64,000 nt of DNA, from assembly GCF_014654615.1 (NCBI RefSeq), contig NZ_BNBB01000002.1:186001-250000 (forward strand). The letters run 5' to 3'. Source of the DNA: Streptosporangium violaceochromogenes (GTDB lineage Bacteria > Actinomycetota > Actinomycetes > Streptosporangiales > Streptosporangiaceae). Below, piece by piece: positions 57,820 through 64,000 of this stretch. A program made the translations under genes and the position numbers. The notes beneath the pieces were generated by a model. That model had not been told where the DNA came from. It did not search any database and saw only the letters and a program-made list of their open reading frames with translations. Positions within the stretch are counted from its first letter, which is position 1. Each line of letters starts with the position of its first letter.

Positions 57820-58182
57820 ATGGCACGATCATCCTCGTCCGGTGACGAACTGCGGGCCGCCGTCGAGGCCCGCCGCGAACTGGGCCCCGAGTACGAAGAC
57901 TCTCTCATCGAGGGCTTCCTGGAGAAGATGGGCCAGGAGATCGACCGGCGGGTGGACGACCGTGTCGGGCCGCGGCGGGAGGGCCCGGCGCTCCGCCCGG
58001 GGCTGGACGCGGGCCAGCGGCTGGCCCTGGCCATCGTCTCCCTGACGCTCGGCGTGCCGGGAACGGTGGGCCTGGCCTTCGCCGGCCTGGGGGACTCCCT
58101 CGGTTTCGTGCTCGTGCTCATGTGGGTGGGCGTCATCGGGGTCAACGTGTCCTTCACCCTGGGCAGGCGGCGCTCCGGCTGA
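57820..58182 (+). CDS. small membrane protein with N-terminal coiled coil
   Basis: A 120-residue protein. Residues 1-45 are charged and helical (GDELRAAVEARRELGPEYED, then LEKMGQEIDRRVDDRVG), then two TMs (AIVSLTLGVPGTVGLAFAGL and GFVLVLMWVGVIGVNVSFTL) and a short basic tail. The function is unknown; this layout is common among small actinomycete membrane proteins. The ATG at 57820 is preceded by no clear RBS. Confidence 0.7.
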   Translation: MARSSSSGDELRAAVEARRELGPEYEDSLIEGFLEKMGQEIDRRVDDRVGPRREGPALRPGLDAGQRLALAIVSLTLGVPGTVGLAFAGLGDSLGFVLVLMWVGVIGVNVSFTLGRRRSG

Positions 58183-58585
58183 GTCCACCGCCGGCGGCAC
58201 GGCCCCCGCCGTCCACCCGGTCCCCGCCTCCGGCGGCCACATGGGTGGGTCCGCCCCGGAGCCGCTGCGGCGGCGGGACCGCGCACTCAACGGGACGGAC
58301 CGTATGACCACCCATCGCGCTCTCCGGTTCCGGGCGCTGGCGCGCCACCCGGCCGGCGGCATTCAACCGTCCCGTTGATCCCGGGACGGCCCGACAGATG
58401 ATCTCACCCCTCAACGGGGAGGCGAAATACCCCCCACATACATAAAGACGCTAAATCGGGCATCAATGGATGCTTCGCCCTCAAGATTTTTCCAAGTCCG
58501 CCCCACCGCCTCGTATCCCCGGGAACGCGGAAGCCCGCGCGGGGCGCCCCCACCCGGCGCCATCGCGAGCGCATAGGCTTGGGGC
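58183..58585. other. intergenic region with repeated CAACGGGACGG elements
   Basis: A 403-base gene-free stretch before msrB. CAACGGGACGG at 58288-58298 and CCGTCCCGTTG at 58367-58377 form an 11-bp perfect inverted repeat 69 bases apart; a related CAACGGGGAGG lies at 58412. Bases 58430-58500 are AT-richer (CATACATAAAGACGCTAAAT), likely the msrB promoter region, without clear hexamers. Confidence 0.5.
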
Positions 58586-58987
58586 ATGGACAAGGTGGTC
58601 AAGAGCGACGCCGAGTGGCGCGCCAGGCTTTCCCCGGAGGAGTTTCGCGTCCTCCGCCAGGCGGGCACCGAGCGCCCCTACACCGGCGAGTACGTCGGCA
58701 CCACGACCGAAGGGGTCTACACCTGCCGCGCCTGCGGCGCCGAACTGTTCCGCTCCGAGGCCAAGTTCGACAGCCACTGCGGCTGGCCGAGCTTCTACGA
58801 GCCCTCGAAATCCGAGGCGGTGATCCTGCGAGAGGACCGTTCCCTGGGCATGGACCGCGTCGAGGTCCGCTGTGCCGCCTGCGACTCCCACCTCGGTCAC
58901 GTGTTCCACGGCGAGGGCTACGCGACGCCCACCGACGACCGCTACTGTGTCAACTCCGTGTCCCTGCGGCTGGAAGCCGCCGAATAG
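58586..58987 (+). CDS. msrB: peptide-methionine (R)-S-oxide reductase
   Basis: A 133-residue MsrB. Zinc Cys 47, 50 (YTCRACGAELF) and 96, 99 (VRCAACDSHLGHVF). The catalytic Cys121 is in DDRYCVNSVSLRL; Cys65 (SHCGWPSFY) may act as the resolving residue. Reduces Met-R-sulfoxide in proteins. ATG 58586 lies 26 bases after GGGAACGCGG; no strong RBS. Monocistronic. Confidence 0.95.
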   Translation: MDKVVKSDAEWRARLSPEEFRVLRQAGTERPYTGEYVGTTTEGVYTCRACGAELFRSEAKFDSHCGWPSFYEPSKSEAVILREDRSLGMDRVEVRCAACDSHLGHVFHGEGYATPTDDRYCVNSVSLRLEAAE

Positions 58988-59137
58988 CCCCTCCTCCGTA
59001 TACAACCCTGTCCGCGACGGGGGTCCGCACCGCCGCCGGCCCCGCGGAACGCGTGAGGCCGGCCGCTCACCGGGTAGAGCGACATGACGCGTAGTATGCG
59101 GAGACCTCCGCAACGTGTTCTCGCCCAAGGAGCGGCC

Positions 59138-59236
59138 GTGCATTTCCGGCACAGATGGGAGATCGTCGAGACCATCGGCAGGGTGATCACCCAGCGCTGC
59201 CGGGTCTGCGGCAAGACCAGGGTCCGGGTGACCTGA
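59138..59236 (+). CDS. 32-residue CxxC mini-protein
   Basis: GTG-started 32-codon gene with a good AAGGAG RBS 7 bases upstream. The peptide runs FRHRWEIVETIGRVITQRCR and ends CRVCGKTRVRVT, so it carries a C-R-V-C knuckle and several Arg. It falls between msrB and the next convergent gene. Too small for a fold by itself; it may bind zinc with a partner. No name. Confidence 0.6.
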   Translation: MHFRHRWEIVETIGRVITQRCRVCGKTRVRVT

Positions 59237-59243
59237 CGCCCGC

Positions 59244-59287
59244 CGGGAACGTTCCCGCGACGCCCCGGCCCCTCCCCGAAGGGGGCC
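59244..59287. terminator. palindrome and hairpin between convergent genes
   Basis: CGGGAACGTTCCCG (59244-59257) is a perfect 14-bp palindrome, and GGCCCCTCCCCGAAGGGGGCC-type bases at 59267-59287 form a 6-bp stem with an inner CCCC-GAA-GGGG alternative. They separate the mini-protein from the convergent gene and may end both transcripts. Confidence 0.5.
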
Positions 59288-59288
59288 G

Positions 59289-59891
59289 TCACCGGCGCGG
59301 TTTGGGGTGGGTGACGCGGCAGTCGGAGTCGCCGTGGCCGAGGATGTTCGCCAGCACGGGGTTGCCGTTCTCGCCGAACCTCGCCTGGACGAACACCACG
59401 GGGTCGGTCTCGCCCAGCTCGCCGACGAGATAGTCCCGGCCCGTCTCACACAGCTTCAGCGCCCGCTTCGAGTTGTCCGCCGACTCCGGAAGATCGGTGT
59501 ATATCCGTAGGTACCCGCCGACGACGCGAATGTCCTTGAGCCGCTTGGTCTGCTTGCGCCCCACGAAGTAGGCGAGCGCCCTGCGGTCGGTGTGCTTGGA
59601 CGGCTTCGCCGCCCCGGCCCCGCCTTCCTCGTCCCCGCCGGCCGGGGTGAGCGCCGGCGCCACGCCGTCCGCGGCCGCCTCCCCGCGCTCGATCCCGGCC
59701 GCCCGCACCGCCTCCCGCTGGGTCTGCGGCTTCGCCTGAAGCAGCGCCCCGCCCAGGGCCACCAGTGCGACCGTCAGCGCGGTCACCCCCACCAGGACCT
59801 CGGCGGTCCTTCTTCTTCCCCCGCGGCGGCCACCCACCCGCCCGCTGGAGCGGGCCAGGGCCTTGCTCCCTCTCACCCCGTGCCCCCACAT
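59289..59891 (-). CDS. hypothetical membrane-anchored protein, about 200 aa
   Basis: A basic N-terminus (SSGRVGGRRGGRRR) precedes one TM (EVLVGVTALTVALVALGGAL, about residues 30-49), and then an extracellular part of about 140 residues with RALAYFVGRKQTKRLKDIRV and YLRIYTDLPESADNSKRALK, ending in VLANILGHGDSDCRVTHPKP. Two Cys in the outer domain may pair. No known family. The ATG at 59891 lacks a clear RBS; an in-frame GTG five codons later (59876) has GGGGG upstream and is an alternative. Confidence 0.6.
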   Translation of the reverse strand: MWGHGVRGSKALARSSGRVGGRRGGRRRTAEVLVGVTALTVALVALGGALLQAKPQTQREAVRAAGIERGEAAADGVAPALTPAGGDEEGGAGAAKPSKHTDRRALAYFVGRKQTKRLKDIRVVGGYLRIYTDLPESADNSKRALKLCETGRDYLVGELGETDPVVFVQARFGENGNPVLANILGHGDSDCRVTHPKPRR

Positions 59892-60023
59892 AGACAGGTG
59901 ATTTTTCCCGAGTATGACAAACGCCGGAAAGGATGGCGACCGTTTCGCCCCACCGGCCCCGGCCACGCGCCCCGGCCCACGCCCACGTCACCGGGCGCCG
60001 GGGCCGGTAGCCGCGCGAACCGG

Positions 60024-60731
60024 CTACGGCAGCGAGACGACCAGCTCGCCGACCGGCTTGCGGACACCCGTGTAGAAGGGGATCTCCTCCCGGGTGTGCC
60101 TGCGGGCCTCCGCGCCGCGCAGGGTGCGCATCAGGTCGACGATGCGGTGCAGCTCGTCGGCCTCGAAGGCGAGCATCCACTCGTAGTCGTTCAGGGCGAA
60201 GCAGGCGACGGTGTTGGCCCGCACGTCCGGGTAGTCGCGGGCCATCCTGCCGTGCTCGGCCAGCATGCGGCGGCGGTCGGCGTCGTCCAGAAGGTACCAC
60301 TCCAGGGAGCGGACGAACGGGTAGACGCAGACATGTCCGCGCGGCTCCTCCTGCGCCAGGAAGGCCGGGATGTGCGACTTGTTGAACTCGGCCGGGCGGT
60401 GCAGCGCCATGGCCGACCAGACCGGCTCGGCCAGCCGTCCCAGGCCGGTGCGGCGGAAGCGGGAGTAGATCTCCTGCAGGTCCTCGGCGGCGGGAGCGTG
60501 CCACCAGAACATGAAGTCGGCGTCGGCGCGGAACCCCGCCACGTCGTACAGGCCCCGGGTGACCACGTCTTTCCGCGCCGCCTGGGCCAGGAGGTCCTCG
60601 ACCTCGCGGGCCAGGCCCTCCCGGTTCTCCGGACAGCGCTCGCGCAGCTTGAAAACCGACCACATCGTGTAGCGGATCACCTGGTTCAGGTCACGCGCCT
60701 TCGGCCGGGGGTTTCCGTCCGTCGTCCTCAC
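60024..60731 (-). CDS. hemQ: coproheme decarboxylase HemQ (chlorite-dismutase family)
   Basis: A 235-residue HemQ, the actinobacterial last step making heme b from coproheme. Family blocks: [72 protein letters not shown] and [24 protein letters not shown] text holding the proximal His. GTG 60731 overlaps the hemG stop (GTGA), so the two are coupled. Presence with HemG supports the coproporphyrin-dependent heme pathway. Confidence 0.93.
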   Translation of the reverse strand: MRTTDGNPRPKARDLNQVIRYTMWSVFKLRERCPENREGLAREVEDLLAQAARKDVVTRGLYDVAGFRADADFMFWWHAPAAEDLQEIYSRFRRTGLGRLAEPVWSAMALHRPAEFNKSHIPAFLAQEEPRGHVCVYPFVRSLEWYLLDDADRRRMLAEHGRMARDYPDVRANTVACFALNDYEWMLAFEADELHRIVDLMRTLRGAEARRHTREEIPFYTGVRKPVGELVVSLP

Positions 60732-62182
60732 CCCTTCTTCAGCAGGTTCCTCGGGGAATCGTCCCCGCGCTGCCATTGTCGCGCGGACCCCAGGTGGTCG
60801 AGGATCCGGGCCGCCGCCGTACGGGCGGTGGAGACGCAGGCGGGGACGCCGACGCCGTCGTAGGCGGCGCCGCACAGGGCCAGGCCGGGCACGCCGGCGA
60901 CCGCGGCGCGGATGCGGGCGACCCGGTCGAGGTGACCCACGTCGTACTGGGGCAGGGAGCCGCCCCACCGGGTCACCCGGGAGTCCAGGGGCAGCCCGCG
61001 CGCCCCCGTGACCCCGGCGATCTCGGCCACCGCCAGGGCGGCCAGCTCGGCGTCGTCGCGCTGGAGCAGTGCCTCCTCGCCCAGGCGCCCGATGGAGCAG
61101 CGCAGCAGGAGCAGGCCGGGGTGCGCCTCGGCCAGGTGCGGCCACTTGACCGAGCTGAACGTGGCGGCCTTGACCGGGCGCCCGTCGACGGGCGGGACGA
61201 GATAGCCGCTCCCGGCCGGCGGCCTGGGGAACGCCCGCCGGGGGTAGGCGAGCGTGACGACGGCCATGCTCGCGTACGCGATCCGGGCCAGTTCGGAGGC
61301 GGCGCGAGGCACCTCCCCGGCGAGCAGGCGGCTCGCCGGCGGGGCGGGGACCGCGACGATCACCGCGTCGGCCTCGATGACCTCGGGGGCGGGCACCGGC
61401 CCGGTCACCAGACGCCAGCCGTTCTCCGTCCGGTGCAGCTCCCGGACCGTGACACCGGTCCTGATCTCCGCGCCGGAGGCGGCGGCCACGGCCCCGGGCA
61501 GTGTGCCCATTCCCTGCCGCAGCGTGGTGAAGACGGGCCCGGCGTCCTTGGGCGCCTCGGCCGCGATCTCGCGGGCGGCCACCAGCAGGGACCGCTCGAA
61601 GCGGGCCGCCGCGGCGACCCGGGGCATCGTCGCCTCCAGCGACAGCCGGTCGGCCCGGCCGGCGTAGACGCCGCCGAGCACCGGCTCGACCAGGCGTTCG
61701 ACCACCTCGCCGCCCATCCGGGCACGCACGTAGGAGGCCACCGACACGTCGGTGGTGACGAGCGTGGGGGACAGGATCCGGTCCAGGGGCACGCGCGCGA
61801 GGCCGCCGGGGCTGAGGATGCCCGTCCCGGCCAGCGCGGCCAGGTCGGAGGGCACCCCCATGACCTGCCCGCCGGGCAGGGGGCGCAGCGCCCCCCGGGT
61901 CAGGACGGCCGCCCGGGCGGTGCCGGGATCGCGCAGCTCGCCGGCGAGGCCGACCGCGCGGGCCAGGTCGACGCCCTCGGGGCGCCGCGCGAGCACGGCC
62001 TCCGCCCCGGCGTCCACCGGGACCCCCGCGACCTCGACGGCGTGGAGCTTGCCGCCGATCCGCCGGGCGCCGTCGAGCACGGTCACCCGGACGCCTTCGC
62101 CGCCCTGCCGCAGGTACCACGCGGCGGCCAGCCCCGCGATCCCTCCGCCGACGACCACCACGTGGCACCGGTTGCCTTCCAT
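60728..62182 (-). CDS. hemG: protoporphyrinogen/coproporphyrinogen oxidase, HemG (HemY) type
   Basis: A 484-residue FAD enzyme of the HemY/CgoX family. Rossmann FAD motif [20 protein letters not shown] (residues 8-27), [20 protein letters not shown], the [20 protein letters not shown] block, and a C-terminal FAD loop [20 protein letters not shown]. Oxidises coproporphyrinogen III to coproporphyrin in this pathway. The ATG at 62182 has GGAGG upstream. The frame continues 39 codons further upstream from a non-homologous extension that I rejected. hemE is further upstream on the same strand, with a DUF4349 gene in between on the other strand. Confidence 0.93.
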   Translation of the reverse strand: MEGNRCHVVVVGGGIAGLAAAWYLRQGGEGVRVTVLDGARRIGGKLHAVEVAGVPVDAGAEAVLARRPEGVDLARAVGLAGELRDPGTARAAVLTRGALRPLPGGQVMGVPSDLAALAGTGILSPGGLARVPLDRILSPTLVTTDVSVASYVRARMGGEVVERLVEPVLGGVYAGRADRLSLEATMPRVAAAARFERSLLVAAREIAAEAPKDAGPVFTTLRQGMGTLPGAVAAASGAEIRTGVTVRELHRTENGWRLVTGPVPAPEVIEADAVIVAVPAPPASRLLAGEVPRAASELARIAYASMAVVTLAYPRRAFPRPPAGSGYLVPPVDGRPVKAATFSSVKWPHLAEAHPGLLLLRCSIGRLGEEALLQRDDAELAALAVAEIAGVTGARGLPLDSRVTRWGGSLPQYDVGHLDRVARIRAAVAGVPGLALCGAAYDGVGVPACVSTARTAAARILDHLGSARQWQRGDDSPRNLLKKG

Positions 62183-62322
62183 GCCTCCTGACCGTACCCT
62201 CCCCCACCGGCGCCCGCGTTCCCCGCACCCCCTCGCCCCTCGCGGCCCCGGAGGCGGGCGGCCGGAGGAACGTGATTCCATCGTGACCGTCGTCGTCAAA
62301 CCGCGCCGGCGCGGGCCACGTC

Positions 62323-63432
62323 ATGAAGGACATGAACAGAGTGCGGTACGGCCTGCGCCTCGTGGTTCCCCTGGCGGGAACGGTGTTGCTGCTGTCCTCC
62401 TGCGGGGGCGTGAACAGACAGACCGGCTCCTACGACGCGGGAGAGGCGGCCCCGGTGCCCGCCGCCGCCCCCGAGCGGAACGCCTCCCTCTCCGGCGGGG
62501 GCGCCGACACGCGCGAGACCGGGTCCGGCCTCACCGCCGACGGCCCGGTCGTACAGGAGAAGGCCGGGCAGACGCAGTCGGTCCAGGTGAAACCGGCACC
62601 GCAGGATCGAGCGATCATCTACACGGCCGAGATGACGGTCCGGGCCAAGGAGGTGACCGCGGCGGCGGACCGGGCACGGCAGATCGTCACGGCGGCGGGC
62701 GGCCACCTGGCCTCGGAGCGGTCGGAGGCCAACCCCGGCGGCAAGGGCTCGGCGCTGCTGATCTTCAAGATCCCGCCCGCGGCCTATCCCGGCATGCTGG
62801 ATCGCCTGGGCAGGGAGCTGGGGACGCGCGAGTCGCTCCAGCAGAACACCGAGGACGTCACCGAGCAGGTGGCCGACGTGGAGAGCCGGCTGAAGTCGTC
62901 GAAGGCGGCGCTCGACTCGCTGCGCACGCTGCTGGGCAAGGCCAAGACGATCGGCGAGGTGCTGAAGGTCGAGCGGGAGGTCTCCGACCGGGAGGCCGAG
63001 TTGGAGGCGCTCCAGGCCCGGCAGCGAACGCTCGCCTCGCAGACGAGCACGGCCACGCTGACGCTGCGCCTGATCGGCCCGACGGTCAAGGTCCGCAAGA
63101 TCGAGAAGGAGCCGGCGGGGTTCCTCGGCGGGCTGCGGACGGGCTGGAAGGCCCTCGTGACGGCCGTCAAGGTCGGTCTGACGGTCCTCGGCGTGCTGCT
63201 TCCCTGGCTGATCGCGGCCGTGCCGCTGTGGCTGCTGACGGTCTTCGTCCTGCGCCGCAGGAGAGGAGGCGCCTCTCCGGCCCCGTCGCCCGGGGGCGGA
63301 CGCGGCGGGAGCGGGGACACGCGCGGCGCGAACGACAGGGCCGGCGTGAGCGGCGCGGAGGCCACCGGCGGCACGGACGACACGGACGGCGCCGGCCGGG
63401 CGGACGACACGCCCGGCGCCGGGCGCGGCTAG
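62323..63432 (+). CDS. DUF4349 lipoprotein
   Basis: A 369-residue membrane lipoprotein of the DUF4349 family. Lipobox LLLSSC at about residues 23-27, then a Gly/Ala/Gln-rich stretch to about 90, the DUF4349 domain with [20 protein letters not shown] and [20 protein letters not shown], a long coiled coil ([20 protein letters not shown]) and a C-terminal TM pair ([20 protein letters not shown]). Role unknown. ATG 62323 vs 62332 differ by three residues. Divergent from hemG by 140 bases. Confidence 0.85.
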   Translation: MKDMNRVRYGLRLVVPLAGTVLLLSSCGGVNRQTGSYDAGEAAPVPAAAPERNASLSGGGADTRETGSGLTADGPVVQEKAGQTQSVQVKPAPQDRAIIYTAEMTVRAKEVTAAADRARQIVTAAGGHLASERSEANPGGKGSALLIFKIPPAAYPGMLDRLGRELGTRESLQQNTEDVTEQVADVESRLKSSKAALDSLRTLLGKAKTIGEVLKVEREVSDREAELEALQARQRTLASQTSTATLTLRLIGPTVKVRKIEKEPAGFLGGLRTGWKALVTAVKVGLTVLGVLLPWLIAAVPLWLLTVFVLRRRRGGASPAPSPGGGRGGSGDTRGANDRAGVSGAEATGGTDDTDGAGRADDTPGAGRG

Positions 63433-63541
63433 GCTCCACGCCTTACGAAACACGACCCGGCCCGGCGCGCACCGAGGCTCTTCCGCCGGACGGCCCTTCC
63501 GGGCGGTGCCCCCTGTGAGGGAGCCGCGGCACCGGCGGGCG

Positions 63542-64000
63542 TCAGCGAGCCGAGGCCTCTCGCACGAAGTCGGTGAGGCGGGCGAGCCGGTCGGGGTCGG
63601 TGCCGGGCAGCACCCCGTGGCCGAGGTTGAAGACGTGTCCCTCGGCCTTGGCGCCGCGGGCCAGGACGTCGGCCGCGCGGCGCTCGACGACCTCCCAGGG
63701 GGCGAGCAGCACCGCCGGGTCCAGATTGCCCTGCAACGCCCTGCCCGGCCCCACCCGGCGGGCCGCCTCGTCGAGCGGAACGCGCCAGTCGACGCCGACC
63801 ACGTCGGCCCCGGCCTCACCGAGCAGCCCGAGCAGCTCGCCGGTGCCGACGCCGAAGTGGATGCGCGGAACACCCGCCTCCGCCAGGCCGTCGAAGATGC
63901 GGCGGGTGTGGGGGAGCACGAACTCACGGTAGTCGTCGGGGGCGACGGCGCCGACCCAGGAGTCGAAGAGCTGGACGGCCGAGACGCCCGCGGCGATCTG
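63542..64000 (-). CDS. hemE: uroporphyrinogen decarboxylase, C-terminal part (cut by window edge)
   Basis: The last 152 residues of HemE, which decarboxylates uroporphyrinogen III to coproporphyrinogen III. Present: [60 protein letters not shown] and [20 protein letters not shown]. The GNLDP loop ([16 protein letters not shown]) is intact. The N-terminal active-site arginines are outside the window. Its position upstream of hemG and hemQ matches a heme gene cluster. Confidence 0.93.
   Translation of the reverse strand, partial: QIAAGVSAVQLFDSWVGAVAPDDYREFVLPHTRRIFDGLAEAGVPRIHFGVGTGELLGLLGEAGADVVGVDWRVPLDEAARRVGPGRALQGNLDPAVLLAPWEVVERRAADVLARGAKAEGHVFNLGHGVLPGTDPDRLARLTDFVREASAR

Overview
The window is a chromosomal segment from a very GC-rich Gram-positive actinomycete. 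Evidence for this is strongly G/C-biased third codon positions, frequent GTG/TTG starts, chains of 4-bp ATGA/GTGA overlaps, a Wbl (WhiB-like) protein, DUF1707 and CU044_5270-type proteins, an IdeR/DmdR-type iron box and a HemG-HemQ heme pathway. A filamentous actinomycete (Streptosporangiales/Streptomyces-like) fits best, but the genus is an inference. I see no phage, insertion sequence, CRISPR array, rRNA or tRNA. This is ordinary chromosome with one decayed locus.

Layout. 0-6 kb: the 5' part of a CaiB/BaiF CoA-transferase, a P-loop kinase, a YCII (DGPF) protein with its ECF42-type sigma factor, a secreted alpha/beta hydrolase and a small membrane protein. 6.5-12.7 kb: a complete Mrp cation/proton antiporter operon (A/B fusion, C, D, E, F, G), each gene overlapping the next by 4 bp. 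12.8-17.5 kb: a CoxG-like protein, a polysaccharide deacetylase lipoprotein, and cydAB behind an unusual triple-dyad operator. 17.5-27.4 kb: a purine/ureide-type catabolic block. It holds a three-subunit molybdenum hydroxylase, an S4 protein, a PucR regulator and, divergently, a DUF2877-FdrA-DUF1116 operon homologous to oxamate carbamoyltransferase AllH-AllF-AllG. 27.5-34 kb: a membrane Ser/Thr kinase, an MFS transporter, a family A DNA polymerase and a metallophosphoesterase. 34-38 kb: an alkyl-DHAP-synthase-like flavoprotein, divergent from TetR plus glycerol-3-phosphate dehydrogenase. 38-41.6 kb: an iron-box-controlled sucrase/ferredoxin protein, a WhiB-family protein, small proteins and RsgA.

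41.9-48.7 kb: glyA behind a ZTP riboswitch, YihY and YccF membrane proteins, then a sulfate-assimilation operon (sulfite reductase, zinc ribbon, APS/PAPS reductase, CbiX-type chelatase) preceded by a leaderless short ORF ending in Cys-Cys codons. 48.8-53.4 kb: a DUF1707 protein, the deletion-fused remnant of a GntR/ABC operon, a zincin-like protein, a secreted protein and an ECF sigma/CU044_5270 pair. 53.5-64 kb: OsmC, GlgX, a RibD-like reductase, MsrB, small proteins, HemQ, HemG, a DUF4349 lipoprotein and the C-terminal part of HemE.

Themes. The window has several layers of RNA or short-ORF control: the Cys leader before sirA, the ZTP riboswitch before glyA, a 17-codon leader with a hairpin before rsgA, and a short ORF before allH. 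Respiration and ion physiology (cydAB, Mrp), redox repair (OsmC, MsrB) and heme supply (hemE, hemG, hemQ) are close together. The least explained features are the three evenly spaced 13-bp dyads before cydA, the long charged tail on MrpC, and the short ORF with hairpin before rsgA.
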